A stretch of 64,000 nucleotides of DNA from Streptomyces sp. NRRL S-340 (GTDB lineage: Bacteria > Actinomycetota > Actinomycetes > Streptomycetales > Streptomycetaceae): positions 162,300 to 226,299 of the forward strand of contig NZ_JOIY01000033.1 of the NCBI RefSeq assembly GCF_000720185.1. The letters run 5' to 3'. Under the pieces are notes generated by a model that worked only from the letters and a program-made list of their open reading frames with translations, was not told the DNA's origin and ran no database searches. The position numbers and the translations under genes are program-made. How positions within the stretch are numbered: position 1 is the first letter of the stretch; each line of letters begins with the position of its first letter. Shown in pieces: positions 35,946-44,767 of the stretch.

Positions 35946-38915
35946 TCAGAGAGCGCTGGGCGTGCGCTCGCGCGGGCGTGTGGGTGTGCGGTGCGGGGCG
36001 GGACGGTCGGCGGCCCGCCGGCGGCGGACGGCGCCGAGGACGCCGAGCAGGGCCAGGACCAGGAGCGAGGCACCGCCCGCGGCGGTGCCCAGGCGCAGGC
36101 CCGGCGGGTGGAAGGTGCAGGTGACGCCGGTCGCGGAGCCGTCCAGGGGGACGGCGATCAGGCCGTAGTACTGCTCGGCCGGGGTCTCGGGACCGCCGCC
36201 CGCCGCACACCGCCAGCCGGCGATCCGGGGCGCGGCGACGACGGCGGTGCCGGTGCTGCCGGCCGGGAGGCGGGCGTGCAGCGTGCCGTCCGAGACGGTC
36301 ACCTCGCTCGCGCCGGTGGCCTTGAGGTGCTCGACGGCGGTGTGCAGCCGGGCGGTGTCCAGGCAGCCGACGGCGCCGTCCGGGACGGTCCCGGCCCTGG
36401 TCGGGGCCAGCTCGATCCGCAGCAGCCCGGAGGCCGGGACCCGGCCGAGCCGCTGCATGGCGGCGATCTTGGCGGCGTCGGAGGTGAACCGCCCGGTCGG
36501 ACCGTAGGCGGCGCCGCCCGCTCCGGTGCCGCCCGCTCCGGTGCCGCCCGCCGGGGTGGCGGTCAGGCGGGCGGTGCCGGAGAAGTGCGGCGCCCACAGG
36601 TAGACCTCGCTGCCGGCCGGGCACCGGGCGGTGATCGACGGCTTGCGCGCGGGGCCCTGCCCGGCGGTGCGGCGGGCGGTGCCGATGCGCAGGCCGGGAC
36701 GGGCCGCGTCGCCGTCGCGCTCCGGCCGCTCCCCGCCCCAGGTGCGCACGGTGAGGGACGGCACGGTGTAGACGCGGGCCCCGAGCACCAGCTCCTGGTT
36801 GCGGTACGGCGACGGACCGAGGGCGGAGACGCCGGCCGTGCCGGGCGCGGCGGCGCCGTACGGGCGTACGGTCACCAGCGCGGGCACGTCCTGGCGGGAC
36901 ACGGTCAGCGGACTGCGGTCGCGCGGGTTCCAGTGCTGGTGCTGGTCCGGCGGGGAGTGCACGCGGGCGCCCACGGAGAAGATCGCGTCCGTGACGGCGT
37001 TGTCCAGGCTCTGCACGTTCCGGCCGCGGGAGGTCCAGCCGTCGCCAAGGGCGGTGAGCATGCGGCTGAGGACGTCGGCGGTGAGGCTGCTGTAGTACTG
37101 GGCGCCCTGGCCGCCCACCATCATCGGGTCGTTGCCCACGGTCTGCTCACGGCCCGGGTCGGTGCGGTAGCGGGGCCAGTCCTCGGCCCTCGCTATGGCG
37201 TCCGCCTGCCGCTGCTGCCGGCCTCCCCAGGGCGCGTAGTCGTCCAGGTGGGCCAGCCGCAGCCGGGTCGCGACGGCGGAGGTGGCGGTGGCCTCGCCCA
37301 GCTGGGCCCCGACGAGCAGCAGGGCCGCAAGACCGAGCAGACCGGCACGGCGCCGTCCGGCGGCGGCGGGCCGAGGGCGCGGGACACCTGCCGGGTGCGC
37401 GCCGGCGGTCGGCGGGCTCGAGGCGTCGGGGGACGGCCGTGCGTCGCCGGCGGCGGGCCGCGCGTCCTCGTCCGCCGGCCGGACCGGTTCCCCGGGGGCG
37501 GCCACGGGCACCGCGTCCCCTGCCGGCTCCCCGGCCCCCCTCGTCTCCCCGCGCTCCGCGCGGCCGAGGAGGAGCAGGCCGCCGACGGCGGCCGCGGCGG
37601 CCAGGAGCAGCACCGGCCAGGCGAAGGAGCGCACCAGGCCGCTGCCGCTCGCGGCGGCGGCGATCACGGCGAGCAGGGCGCCCGCCGCGCCGAGCGCGCG
37701 CGGGCCCGGGGTGCCGTACGAGAGGGCGTACCAGGCGGCGGTCACCAGCAGCGCGCACAGCACGAAGGCCTGGCGGTACGGGCTGCCGTTCGGGGTGGCG
37801 AAGGCGTGCCAGGCCAGGTGGGTGGGCGTCCACTGCAGGGACAGCGTCACGGCGGCCACCAGCAGGGGCCATCCGGCGCGCACCCGCTTCGGGGCTCCCC
37901 GGTGGAAGGGCAGCGCGAGGGCGAGCAGCAGGGCCGTGGTGCCCACGAAGAGGGCGGGGCTGCCGAAGCCGTAGGTGGTGGGCAGCAGGCGGGCCAGCAG
38001 GTCCTCGGTGGGCACCGGCGTGAAGTGCGTGACCCGGCCCGGATAGGCGTGCTTGGTACCGAGGTAGATCACCGTCACCAGCGGTGCGGCCAGTCCCACG
38101 CCGAGGACGACGGTGACCGTGGCCCGCCCGGCGGCGGCCAGGGCGCGCCGGCGCGGCAGGCGGCCCAGCCAGAGCCGCAGCAGCAGCACCAGTGCGGCAC
38201 CGAGCGTGGCCATGTAGGCGGTGTAGAAGTTGGCGGTCCAGGCGAGCGCCACGATCACCACACCCAGCAGCGGGCGCCGTCCGGTGAGCGCCCATTCGCC
38301 GACGAGGCACAGCAGGGGCAGCGCGACGAGGCCGTCCAGCCACATGGGGTTGTACGAGGCGTCCGCGAGGGACCATCCGCACAGGGCGTAGGCGGAGCCG
38401 AGCAGTCCCGCCGCCCACCAGCGGCCGGGGCGCAGGCGCAGCAGCAGCCAGGCCATGGCGGCGCCGGCCGACGCGGTCTTCAGTACGGTCACGGCGTAGA
38501 CCGCGAGGTCGATCTCGTCCCGCGGGAAGAGGGCGACCAGCAGGGCGAAGGGGCTGCTGAGGTAGGTCCCGAGGTCGGGCAGGAAGCTGGATCCGTAGCC
38601 GGACTGCCAGTTGACGAGGAGGCCGCCGTCGGCGCGCCCGTGGAGCAGGTCCCACAGGTGGGCGTGGAAGGGCACGTACTGGTTGCCCAGGTCGTTGACG
38701 CTGCGGGTGCGGGGGCCGAAGGGGTAGCTGCCGGCCACGGCGTCGGCGGCGCAGAAGGCGGTGGCGGTGAGCAGCGCGGCCAGCAGGGCGGCCGACTGCC
38801 CCGGCCGCCGCCACCAGGGCGGGGCGGGCGGGCCGCCGTCCGGGGCGCCGGCGCCCCCGTCCGCTCGTCGCCGCGCGGCTCCGAAAACGGTCCTCGGCAG
38901 GCTTGGGCGATCCAT
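35946..38915 (-). CDS. YfhO-family multi-pass membrane protein (putative GT-C glycosyltransferase)
   Basis: 989-residue integral membrane protein with about 13 hydrophobic segments and a large outside domain. The N-terminal part carries the YfhO pattern VNDLGNQYVPFHAHLWDLLHG and VNWQSGYGSSFLPDLGTYLS (about 70-115), whose Asp residues match the catalytic position proposed for GT-C enzymes. A Pro/Ala/Asp-rich loop (about 455-520) precedes the outer domain; a final helix (about 950-970) ends near a basic tail. In Bacillus, YfhO moves the sugar made by CsbB onto a cell-wall polymer; here the acceptor is unknown. ATG 38915 after GGGAG. Transcribed with gtrB and gtrA. Confidence 0.82.
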   Translation of the reverse strand: MDRPSLPRTVFGAARRRADGGAGAPDGGPPAPPWWRRPGQSAALLAALLTATAFCAADAVAGSYPFGPRTRSVNDLGNQYVPFHAHLWDLLHGRADGGLLVNWQSGYGSSFLPDLGTYLSSPFALLVALFPRDEIDLAVYAVTVLKTASAGAAMAWLLLRLRPGRWWAAGLLGSAYALCGWSLADASYNPMWLDGLVALPLLCLVGEWALTGRRPLLGVVIVALAWTANFYTAYMATLGAALVLLLRLWLGRLPRRRALAAAGRATVTVVLGVGLAAPLVTVIYLGTKHAYPGRVTHFTPVPTEDLLARLLPTTYGFGSPALFVGTTALLLALALPFHRGAPKRVRAGWPLLVAAVTLSLQWTPTHLAWHAFATPNGSPYRQAFVLCALLVTAAWYALSYGTPGPRALGAAGALLAVIAAAASGSGLVRSFAWPVLLLAAAAAVGGLLLLGRAERGETRGAGEPAGDAVPVAAPGEPVRPADEDARPAAGDARPSPDASSPPTAGAHPAGVPRPRPAAAGRRRAGLLGLAALLLVGAQLGEATATSAVATRLRLAHLDDYAPWGGRQQRQADAIARAEDWPRYRTDPGREQTVGNDPMMVGGQGAQYYSSLTADVLSRMLTALGDGWTSRGRNVQSLDNAVTDAIFSVGARVHSPPDQHQHWNPRDRSPLTVSRQDVPALVTVRPYGAAAPGTAGVSALGPSPYRNQELVLGARVYTVPSLTVRTWGGERPERDGDAARPGLRIGTARRTAGQGPARKPSITARCPAGSEVYLWAPHFSGTARLTATPAGGTGAGGTGAGGAAYGPTGRFTSDAAKIAAMQRLGRVPASGLLRIELAPTRAGTVPDGAVGCLDTARLHTAVEHLKATGASEVTVSDGTLHARLPAGSTGTAVVAAPRIAGWRCAAGGGPETPAEQYYGLIAVPLDGSATGVTCTFHPPGLRLGTAAGGASLLVLALLGVLGAVRRRRAADRPAPHRTPTRPRERTPSAL

Positions 38916-39322
38916 TCTCGGCAGGCTCCCAGGGAATTCGGGACGTACGGCGTCTCGTCGGGGGGAGGGGAGATCACTCCCCGCGCGTTGCTGATTCGCC
39001 GGCCTGGACGGCCGGAGTTCCCGTTGGCCGTTGCCGTCGCCCAGAATTGGTGCCGCGAATTCGAATGCGCAGCAGTATTCTCCGGCACCCTGTTTCCGTC
39101 AGGGAAACTCGAACCGTCGCGTAAATGATCCGGCGGTTAATTGAATTGCCGCCGGGTGTCGGGGCGGTGACGCCACGGCCCACGGAGGGGCGGGCCGCGG
39201 CCCACGGGGTGGCTCACGCGGCGGCTCACGGGGGTGGCGTGCGGCTCGCAGGGCCGAGGGGGCGGGAGGTGCCGGGGGGCCGCTCTTGACCTGGAGCGCA
39301 CTCCAGGTTCTACGGTCTTCCC
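38916..39322. other. Divergent intergenic region, A/T-richer
   Basis: Between the yfhO-like gene and the MerR gene. 38940-39160 is unusually A/T-rich for this genome, with small hairpins GTTTCC-GTCAG-GGAAAC (39092-39108) and CCGGCGG...CCGCCGG around 39130-39155; it probably holds the yfhO promoter but I cannot place it with confidence. The MerR promoter is at 39286-39316. No gene is supported. Confidence 0.5.
39286..39316 (+). promoter_or_regulatory. MerR-type promoter and operator
   Basis: TTGACC (39286-39291) and TACGGT (39311-39316) with a 19-base spacer holding the perfect inverted repeat ACCTGGAG-CGCA-CTCCAGGT (39289-39308). The long spacer is typical of promoters activated by MerR-induced DNA untwisting. 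The -10 ends seven bases before ATG 39323, so the mRNA is leaderless. Confidence 0.8.
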
Positions 39323-39748
39323 ATGACCAGTGGACAGCCCCGACCGCGAGGCCGGGGAACGACTCTGACCATCGCCGAGGTCGCCGAGCGCACCGGCCTC
39401 ACGCACGACACCCTGCGCTACTACGAGCGGGCCGGCCTGATCGAACGGGTCGGCCGCACCACCGGCAACCAGCGGCGTTACGAGGCGGCGGACCTGGCCT
39501 GGCTTGAGTTCCTGCTGCGGCTGCGCGAGACGGGCATGTCGATCGCCGACATGCAGCGCTTCGCCCGGCTGCGGGCCCAGGGCGAGGCGACGGTCGGCGA
39601 CCGGCTGACGATGCTCCGGGAGCACCGGGCCGAGCTGGCCGCGCGGATGCGGGCGCTGCGCCGCAGCGCGGGCGCGCTGGACGAGAAGATCGATCACTAC
39701 GAACGACTGCTGCACGAGCAGCGGACGGGGACGGACGACCCGACATGA
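39323..39748 (+). CDS. MerR-family regulator (AdhR/NmlR-like)
   Basis: 141-residue activator. Winged helix TIAEVAERTGLTHDTLRYYERAGLI (split over about 16-40) and WLEFLLRLRETGMSIADMQRFARL, then a coiled coil (about 90-135, MLREHRAELAARMRALRRS). No Cys is present, so it does not sense metals or thiols in the usual NmlR way; ligand unknown. Its stop overlaps the start of the AhpD-like gene (ATGA, 39745-39748), so it controls that gene and itself through the operator at 39289-39308. Confidence 0.9.
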   Translation: MTSGQPRPRGRGTTLTIAEVAERTGLTHDTLRYYERAGLIERVGRTTGNQRRYEAADLAWLEFLLRLRETGMSIADMQRFARLRAQGEATVGDRLTMLREHRAELAARMRALRRSAGALDEKIDHYERLLHEQRTGTDDPT

Positions 39749-40164
39749 GCGAGAGCACCACCCGTGAAGAGCGCTTCGCCCGCGGCCTGGAGGTCCTGCG
39801 GAGCGTGGACGGCGAGGGCGGGCAGCGGGTCATCGACTCGCTCGCCGACATCAGCCCCGAGCTGGGGCACCAGGTCGTCTCCTGGGGCTTCGGCGAGATC
39901 TACGCGCGCCCCCAGCTCGTCCCGCGCGACCGCCAGCTGGTGACCCTGGGGATGCTGACCGCGCTCGGCGGCTGCGAGCCCCAGCTGGAGGTGCACGTGA
40001 ACGCGGCCCTCAACGTCGGTCTGACGCCCGAGCAGATCGTCGAGGCGATGCTGCACGCGGCCGGGTACTGCGGTTTCCCGAAGGCCCTGAACGCCACCTT
40101 CGTGGCCAAGAAGGTCTTCGCCGAGCGTGGGCTGCTGCCGCTCGGACAGCAGCCCACGGCGTAG
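39745..40164 (+). CDS. Carboxymuconolactone decarboxylase / AhpD-like protein
   Basis: 139-residue all-helical protein of the CMD family, 4-carboxymuconolactone decarboxylase-like. Blocks RDRQLVTLGMLTALGGCEPQLEVHV (split over about 61-85) and EQIVEAMLHAAGYCGFPKALNA (about 95-116) match the family, with HAA-YCG as the usual active site; the CXXC of AhpD is not present, so thiol peroxidase support is less likely. Translationally coupled to the MerR gene. Probably deals with a small reactive aldehyde or lactone sensed by that regulator, which is inference. Confidence 0.88.
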   Translation: MSESTTREERFARGLEVLRSVDGEGGQRVIDSLADISPELGHQVVSWGFGEIYARPQLVPRDRQLVTLGMLTALGGCEPQLEVHVNAALNVGLTPEQIVEAMLHAAGYCGFPKALNATFVAKKVFAERGLLPLGQQPTA

Positions 40165-40181
40165 GGGTCCGGCCCGGCCGG

Positions 40182-40808
40182 CTACTTCTGCCTGATCCTG
40201 AGGGCTTCGTCGTCGACGGCCCGGTTCTGGCCGCAGCCGGTGACCAGGGCGGGGACGACGGGCAGGGGCATGGCGCCGACGTCCTCGGCGAAACGGAAGT
40301 ACTCGTAGTAGCCGAGTCCGTAACTCCGGTTGTAGCCCCGGAAGTCGGCGTTCACCGCCCGCTGCTCGACCGGGCCTACGGTGTCCTTCCACTGGTAGGA
40401 GCGCTTGCGCTGCCAGCCGGAGACCTCGCTGTAGTCCTGCATGGAGCCGGTGTTGACCAGGCAGCCGCCGGGGAAGCGGACGAAGCCCGGGTGCAGGGCG
40501 GCGACCCTCTCGGCGAGGTCCTTGCGCAGGCCGTTGGGCTCGTGCCGCTAGGTGTCGCGCGGGAAGAGCGAGACCATGTCGAGGGCGGCGGCGCCCGAGG
40601 AGGCGACGGTGAGGCGGCCGGTGGTACTGGTGCGGGTCGCGGTGAAGGCGGCCCGGTACCGGGCCCAGCCGCCGCGCACGGCCACCCGGCGCGCGGTGGC
40701 GAGGGGTCCGGAGGCGTCCTGGAGGGCGACGGTGGCGGCGGCCACCAGGAGGGCGCTCGCCGTGAGACCGAGTCTCCAGCGGGTGCGGACGGTGCGTGAG
40801 ATGGACAC
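40182..40808 (-). pseudogene. Broken GH51 alpha-L-arabinofuranosidase remnant
   Basis: The minus strand starts as an exported protein (MSISRTVRTRWRLGLTASAL..., 40808) and continues ATRTSTTGRLTVASSGAAALDMVSLFPRDT, then hits TAG at 40548-40550. The same frame then resumes NGLRKDLAERVAALHPGF, FVRFPGGCLVNTGSM and SYGLGYYEYFRFAEDVGAMPLPV, a clear GH51 arabinofuranosidase core, and stops again at 40182 after GCGQNRAVDDEAL. The TAG probably arose from TGG. The signal peptide is joined straight to the middle of the enzyme and the C-terminal half is absent, so the gene has large deletions as well as a stop. It once acted on arabinose side chains of plant polysaccharides. Confidence 0.82.
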
Positions 40809-41003
40809 TCCACGGCCCGCGGCTCAGTTGATCGTTCGAAATATCGGCCAATGGTCAGCACTTCGAACGGCAAGATAGGCAGGGGCGAGAGCCCGTCAAT
40901 GGGGCCGACGGGGTCCTGTCGTCGGCCTGCTGAGGGCCGGCCGGCGCGGGCAGGACCGGCCGGGCCCCGCACCCGGCGGCACGCGAGCGGAGGGCGGAAC
41001 ACG

Positions 41004-41456
41004 ATGGGCGAGTACTGGCCGGTGCCGGACACGCTGGCCTACCTGGCCGGGCGGTGGCGGGCCGAGCGGTCGGTGCGGGACCTGGCCAGCGGCGACGAAG
41101 GCGTCTTCACGGGCGTGACCGACTTCGCTCCGCTGGACGGCGGCGGGCTGCTGCACCACGAGTCGGGCACGTTCGTCTGGCGGGGCGTGGGCCGTCCCGC
41201 CGAGCGCACCCTGCGGTTCCTGCCGGGCACCTCGCCGGGCGGGGCGGACGTGCGGTTCGCGGACGGGCGGCCCTTCCACGACCTGGACCTGACCTCGGGC
41301 CGGCACATCGCCGACCACCCCTGCTCGGCGGACCTCTACCGCGGCGAGTTCACCGTCCGGGACGCGGACCACTGGCGGACGGTGTGGCGGGTGGGCGGCC
41401 CGGCGAAGGACCTGGTGCTCACCACCGACTACACGCGCTGCCCGCGCGAGAGCTGA
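41004..41456 (+). CDS. DUF6314 family protein
   Basis: 150-residue cytoplasmic protein with a lipocalin-like beta pattern. Family blocks: LAYLAGRWRAERSVRDL (about 12-28), GVTDFAPLDGGGLLHHESGTFVW and PFHDLDLTSGRHIADHPCSADLY (about 93-115), ending WRVGGPAKDLVLTTDYTR. No function is known to me; the fold suggests binding of a small ligand. Start ATG 41004 after GGAGGG. Convergent with the GNAT gene 52 bases away. Confidence 0.82.
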   Translation: MGEYWPVPDTLAYLAGRWRAERSVRDLASGDEGVFTGVTDFAPLDGGGLLHHESGTFVWRGVGRPAERTLRFLPGTSPGGADVRFADGRPFHDLDLTSGRHIADHPCSADLYRGEFTVRDADHWRTVWRVGGPAKDLVLTTDYTRCPRES

Positions 41457-41508
41457 GCCCGTCCCTCGTCAGGGAATCCCGCCCCGGCGGAGGAGCCGAG
41501 CCCCCGTC

Positions 41509-41946
41509 TCACTCGAAGACGAGCGCCATCCACTGGCCGGGGCGCTCCAGCGGCCGGAAGCCCAGCTTCTCGTAGACGCCGTGCGCGTCGTGCGTGGCCA
41601 GCAGGATCCGGCGCAGTCCGTGGGGCCGCAGGTGTTCGCGGACGGCGACGACGAGCGCGGTGCCGATGCCCTTGCCGCGGACCGTCCGGTCGACGTACAC
41701 ATCGCACAGCCAGGCGAAGGTCGTCAGGTCGGTGATCACCCGGGCGTACGCGACCTGTTCACCGCCGGCGGTGTCGAACACACCGAAATTGAGCGACCCG
41801 TCGATGGCCCGGTCCTGCTTCTCCCGCGCCCGGCCGTGCGCCCAGTACGCGTCCGTCGACAGCCAGTGGTGCACGCGCGCGGCGTCGATGCGGGCGCGGT
41901 CGGTGGAGATCTCGTAGCCGTCGGCCAGGCGCGGGATGTCGTCCAT
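41509..41946 (-). CDS. GNAT N-acetyltransferase
   Basis: 145-residue acetyltransferase. Acetyl-CoA loop VRGKGIGTALVVAVREHL (about 89-106) preceded by WLCDVYVDR, followed by GLRRILLATHDAHGVYEKLGF. The N-terminal SWRWLSTDAYWAHGR-type segment (VHHWLSTDAYWAHGRA) marks the subgroup often found next to regulatory genes. Substrate unknown. Start ATG 41946. Confidence 0.84.
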   Translation of the reverse strand: MDDIPRLADGYEISTDRARIDAARVHHWLSTDAYWAHGRAREKQDRAIDGSLNFGVFDTAGGEQVAYARVITDLTTFAWLCDVYVDRTVRGKGIGTALVVAVREHLRPHGLRRILLATHDAHGVYEKLGFRPLERPGQWMALVFE

Positions 41947-42166
41947 GCCGGGAGGCTGCCAGCCGGGACGGTCCGTGTCGACCGGGTTTCCCGCCGACGC
42001 GGGCCGCCGCGGCGGCGCCGTGGGCCGGGCGCGTCCAGCCGGGCGCGTCCAGCCGGGTGGGGGTCGAGCACGTCCGGCCGGGCACGCCGGGCCCGTGACG
42101 GCCGCCCGTGGAGGCCGGGCACGCCGGACCAGACGTGCCCGGGGGGCGTGCGCGCCGGGACGGTCG
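41947..42166. other. Intergenic stretch of GC-rich near-repeats
   Basis: Several degenerate copies of GCGCGTCCAGCCGG and GCCGGGCACGCCGG with mutual inverted pairing. Nothing coding is supported; a terminator for the MocR gene (stop 42167) is likely somewhere here. Confidence 0.35.
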
Positions 42167-43612
42167 TCAGGGAAGGGACTCGGCGCAGGCTGTGCGCAGG
42201 CGGCGCACGCCTTCCGTGATCTCCGCGGTGCCGCCGACCGCGGCGAAGCTCAGCCGGGCGTACGCGGCCGGGGGCTCGGCGCTGAAGTACGGGCGGCCCG
42301 GGGTGAGCGCGACGCCCGCGCGCAGGGCGGCGGCCGTGAAGACGGTCTCGTCCGTGCCGTCCGGCAGGCGGACCCACAGGTGGTAGCCGCCGGACGGGAC
42401 GTGGGGGAGGGCCAGTTCGGGCAGGTGCAGCCGCAGCGCACTCGTCATGGTGTCCCTGCGGGCCTTCAACTCGGCGGCCAGCGACCGCAGATGCCGCGGC
42501 CAGGCGGGCGATCCGACGAGTTCCAGGGCCGCCTCCTGCAACGGCCTGGGCACGAAGAAGGTGTCGACGACCTGGATCGCACGCAGCCGCTGCAGGACCG
42601 GCCCGCGGGCGGCGAGCGCGCTCACCCGGAAGCTGGGCGAGGTCGCCTTGGTCAGGGAACCGACGTGCACGACGACGCCGTCCGGGTCGTCGGCGGCCAG
42701 CGGCGGCGGCAGGGGGCCGGCGTCCTCGTGCACGAGCCGGCGCACGAAGTCGTCCTCGACCACGAACGCGCCGGCCTCCCGGGCGATCCGCACCACCTCG
42801 GCACGCCGGCTCGGTGCGAGCACGGCACCCGTGGGGTTCTGGAACAGCGGCTGGCAGACGAAGACCCGCGCACCGCTCGCCCGGAACGCGTCGGCCAGCA
42901 GCTGCGGCCGCACTCCGTCGGCGTCGACCGGTACCGGGACCGGCCGCAGCCCGGCGGAGCGGGCGATGGCCAGCATCCCCGGGTAGGTCGGTGACTCGAC
43001 CAGCACCGGGGCGCCGGGCGGGGCGAGCGCGCGCAGCGCCGTGGTGAGCGCCGACTGACCGCCCGCCGCGATCAGCACCTCGGCGGCGGTGACCGTCCCG
43101 CCGGGGCCGCCGATGCTCCGCGCGAACCACGCGCGCAGCTCGGGGAGCCCGTCCAGCGGCGGCCTGCCCCAGGCGCCGGGGCGGCGGCCCGCGCGGGAGA
43201 GCGCGGCGGCCATGGCCCGCTCGGGCTGGAGCGAGGGGTGCAGGTAGCCGCCGCTGAACTCCACCACCCCGGGCGGCGGCGCGGCGAGCGAGACGGTGAC
43301 ACCCCAGGCGTCGACCGTGCGCGGTACGAGGTCGGCGGCTCCGTCCGCGCTGAGCGCGACCGCCTGCCAGGAGGTGTCGCCGGCCGCGGGGGCGGAGGCC
43401 GGCGGCGCGGCCCGGAAGGCGCCGGCCCCGGGACGCGTGACGACGAGCCCCTCGGCCGCCAGGTGCGCCAGGGCGCGGGAGACGGTCACCGGGCTCACCC
43501 GGTACCGCTCGACCAGGGCCCGGCTGGACGGCAGCTTTCCACCGGGAGAGTAGCGCTCCAGCTCCTTGCGGAGTTCTTGGGTCAACTCCCCCACACTGCT
43601 ACGCTCATGCAT
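42167..43612 (-). CDS. MocR-type regulator (GntR HTH + aminotransferase fold)
   Basis: 481-residue transcription factor. N-terminal GntR winged helix: LRKELERYSPGGKLPSSRALVERYRVSPVTVSRALAHLAAEGLV (shown by parts, about 12-56). From ~120 on it is a type I aminotransferase fold: DGLPELRAWFARSIGG, VLVESPTYPGML, QPLFQNPTGAVL, VVEDDFVRRL and the PLP lysine in VGSLTKATSPSFRVSA (about 320). MocR proteins use PLP plus an amine or amino acid as effector, commonly for vitamin B6, GABA or taurine genes. It probably controls the divergent EamA exporter. Start ATG 43612 shares its bases with the divergent start at 43611. Confidence 0.9.
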   Translation of the reverse strand: MHERSSVGELTQELRKELERYSPGGKLPSSRALVERYRVSPVTVSRALAHLAAEGLVVTRPGAGAFRAAPPASAPAAGDTSWQAVALSADGAADLVPRTVDAWGVTVSLAAPPPGVVEFSGGYLHPSLQPERAMAAALSRAGRRPGAWGRPPLDGLPELRAWFARSIGGPGGTVTAAEVLIAAGGQSALTTALRALAPPGAPVLVESPTYPGMLAIARSAGLRPVPVPVDADGVRPQLLADAFRASGARVFVCQPLFQNPTGAVLAPSRRAEVVRIAREAGAFVVEDDFVRRLVHEDAGPLPPPLAADDPDGVVVHVGSLTKATSPSFRVSALAARGPVLQRLRAIQVVDTFFVPRPLQEAALELVGSPAWPRHLRSLAAELKARRDTMTSALRLHLPELALPHVPSGGYHLWVRLPDGTDETVFTAAALRAGVALTPGRPYFSAEPPAAYARLSFAAVGGTAEITEGVRRLRTACAESLP

Positions 43613-43650
43613 GGAAGCAGAGAGTAGCGCTACTGCGCGAAAGTCGATAG
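43577..43650. promoter_or_regulatory. Back-to-back overlapping promoters of MocR and EamA genes
   Basis: Plus strand: TTGGGT (43577-43582), 17 bases, TACGCT (43600-43605), then ATG 43611, inside the MocR coding start. Minus strand: TACTCT (43626-43621) with a weak -35 near 43649, then ATG 43612, inside the EamA coding start. A 12-bp palindrome AGTAGCGCTACT (43623-43634) covers the MocR -10 and may be an operator. Both mRNAs would be leaderless. Confidence 0.55.
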
Positions 43651-44645
43651 CGGTCGACAGCCCCGCACCCGGAACTCCGGACGGGCCCGGGAAGGCTCCG
43701 GGGCCTGCACCGGCTCCGGACGCACCCGCGGGAGCTGACGGACCCGCGAGGGCTGACAGGCCCGCCGGGCCCGCCGCGGTTTCCGGCCGGACGCGGTCCG
43801 GGCTCCTCCAGGCCGCCGCCGGTGTCCTCGCCTTCTCCCTCACCTTTCCCGCCACCGCGTGGGGCCTTCGGGGCTTCGGCCCCTGGTCGCTGGTGGCCGT
43901 GCGCAGCGTGCTCGCCGCCGCCGTCGCGGGCGGCTGCCTGCTGGCGCTGCGCGTGCCCCCGCCCGCGCGCCGCCACCGGCCCTCGCTCGCGGTCGTCGGC
44001 GCCGGGGTGGTCCTGGGCTTCCCGCTGCTCACCACGCTGGCCCTGCGCACCTCGACCACCGCGCACGCCGCGGTCGTGGTCGGCCTGCTCCCCCTCACCA
44101 CGGCGCTGCTGTCGGCGCTGCGGGTCGGCGCCCGTCCGTCGCGGACGTTCTGGGCGGCGGCACTCGCGGGCGCGGGGGCCGTGGTCGCCTTCACCGTGCA
44201 GCAGAGCGGCGGCGCGCTGACCGCCGCCGACGGCTTTCTGTTCGCCGCGCTGCTGGTGTGTGCGGCCGGCTACACCGAGGGCGGCCGGCTGGCCCGCCTC
44301 ATGCCGGGCTGGCAGGTCATCGGCTGGGCGCTGGTGCTGTGCCTGCCCGTCGCGGTCCCGCTCACGGCGGTCGCGCTGGCGTACGAGCCGGTGCACCCGG
44401 GGGTCCACGGCGTGGCCGGGCTGCTGTGGCTCGCGGTCGGCTCGCAGTTCGTCGGGCTCGTCCTCTGGTACCGGGGCATGGCGGCGGTGGGCATCCCCAG
44501 GGCCAGCCAGTTGCAGCTGGCCCAGCCGCTGCTCACACTGGTGTGGTCGGTGCTGCTGCTCGGCGAGCGCCTGACGCCGGCCGCCCCGCTGACGGCCGCC
44601 GCCGTGCTCGTCTGCATCGCCGTCACCCAGCGGGCGCGCGGCTGA
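43611..44645 (+). CDS. EamA/DMT-family exporter
   Basis: 344-residue permease with ten hydrophobic helices in two EamA repeats (about 60-190 and 205-340), preceded by a ~50-residue Pro/Ala/Gly-rich cytoplasmic start. Marks: FSLTFPATAWGLRGFGPWSLVAVRS, LRTSTTAHAAVVVGLLPL and QLQLAQPLLTLVWSVLLLGERLTP (near 310). DMT transporters of this group export amino acids or metabolites; its divergence from a MocR regulator suggests an amine or amino acid. ATG 43611 is the only Met start before helix 1. Confidence 0.87.
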   Translation: MEAESSATARKSIAVDSPAPGTPDGPGKAPGPAPAPDAPAGADGPARADRPAGPAAVSGRTRSGLLQAAAGVLAFSLTFPATAWGLRGFGPWSLVAVRSVLAAAVAGGCLLALRVPPPARRHRPSLAVVGAGVVLGFPLLTTLALRTSTTAHAAVVVGLLPLTTALLSALRVGARPSRTFWAAALAGAGAVVAFTVQQSGGALTAADGFLFAALLVCAAGYTEGGRLARLMPGWQVIGWALVLCLPVAVPLTAVALAYEPVHPGVHGVAGLLWLAVGSQFVGLVLWYRGMAAVGIPRASQLQLAQPLLTLVWSVLLLGERLTPAAPLTAAAVLVCIAVTQRARG

Positions 44646-44767
44646 CCGGCCTCACCGGCGCCGACCGCACACCCGGTTCCGGCCGCACGCCGGTCCGGCC
44701 GCGCTCCGCGCCGTAGACTCGGGAACCGAGGACCGCTGCTCCCCCGCATGGTGAGGAGGCCCCGCAG

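Noticed and set aside
36521..36560. Repeats of GCCGCCCGCTCCGGT in the yfhO-like gene
   Set aside because: A short in-frame Gly/Ala/Thr linker repeat; ordinary low complexity.
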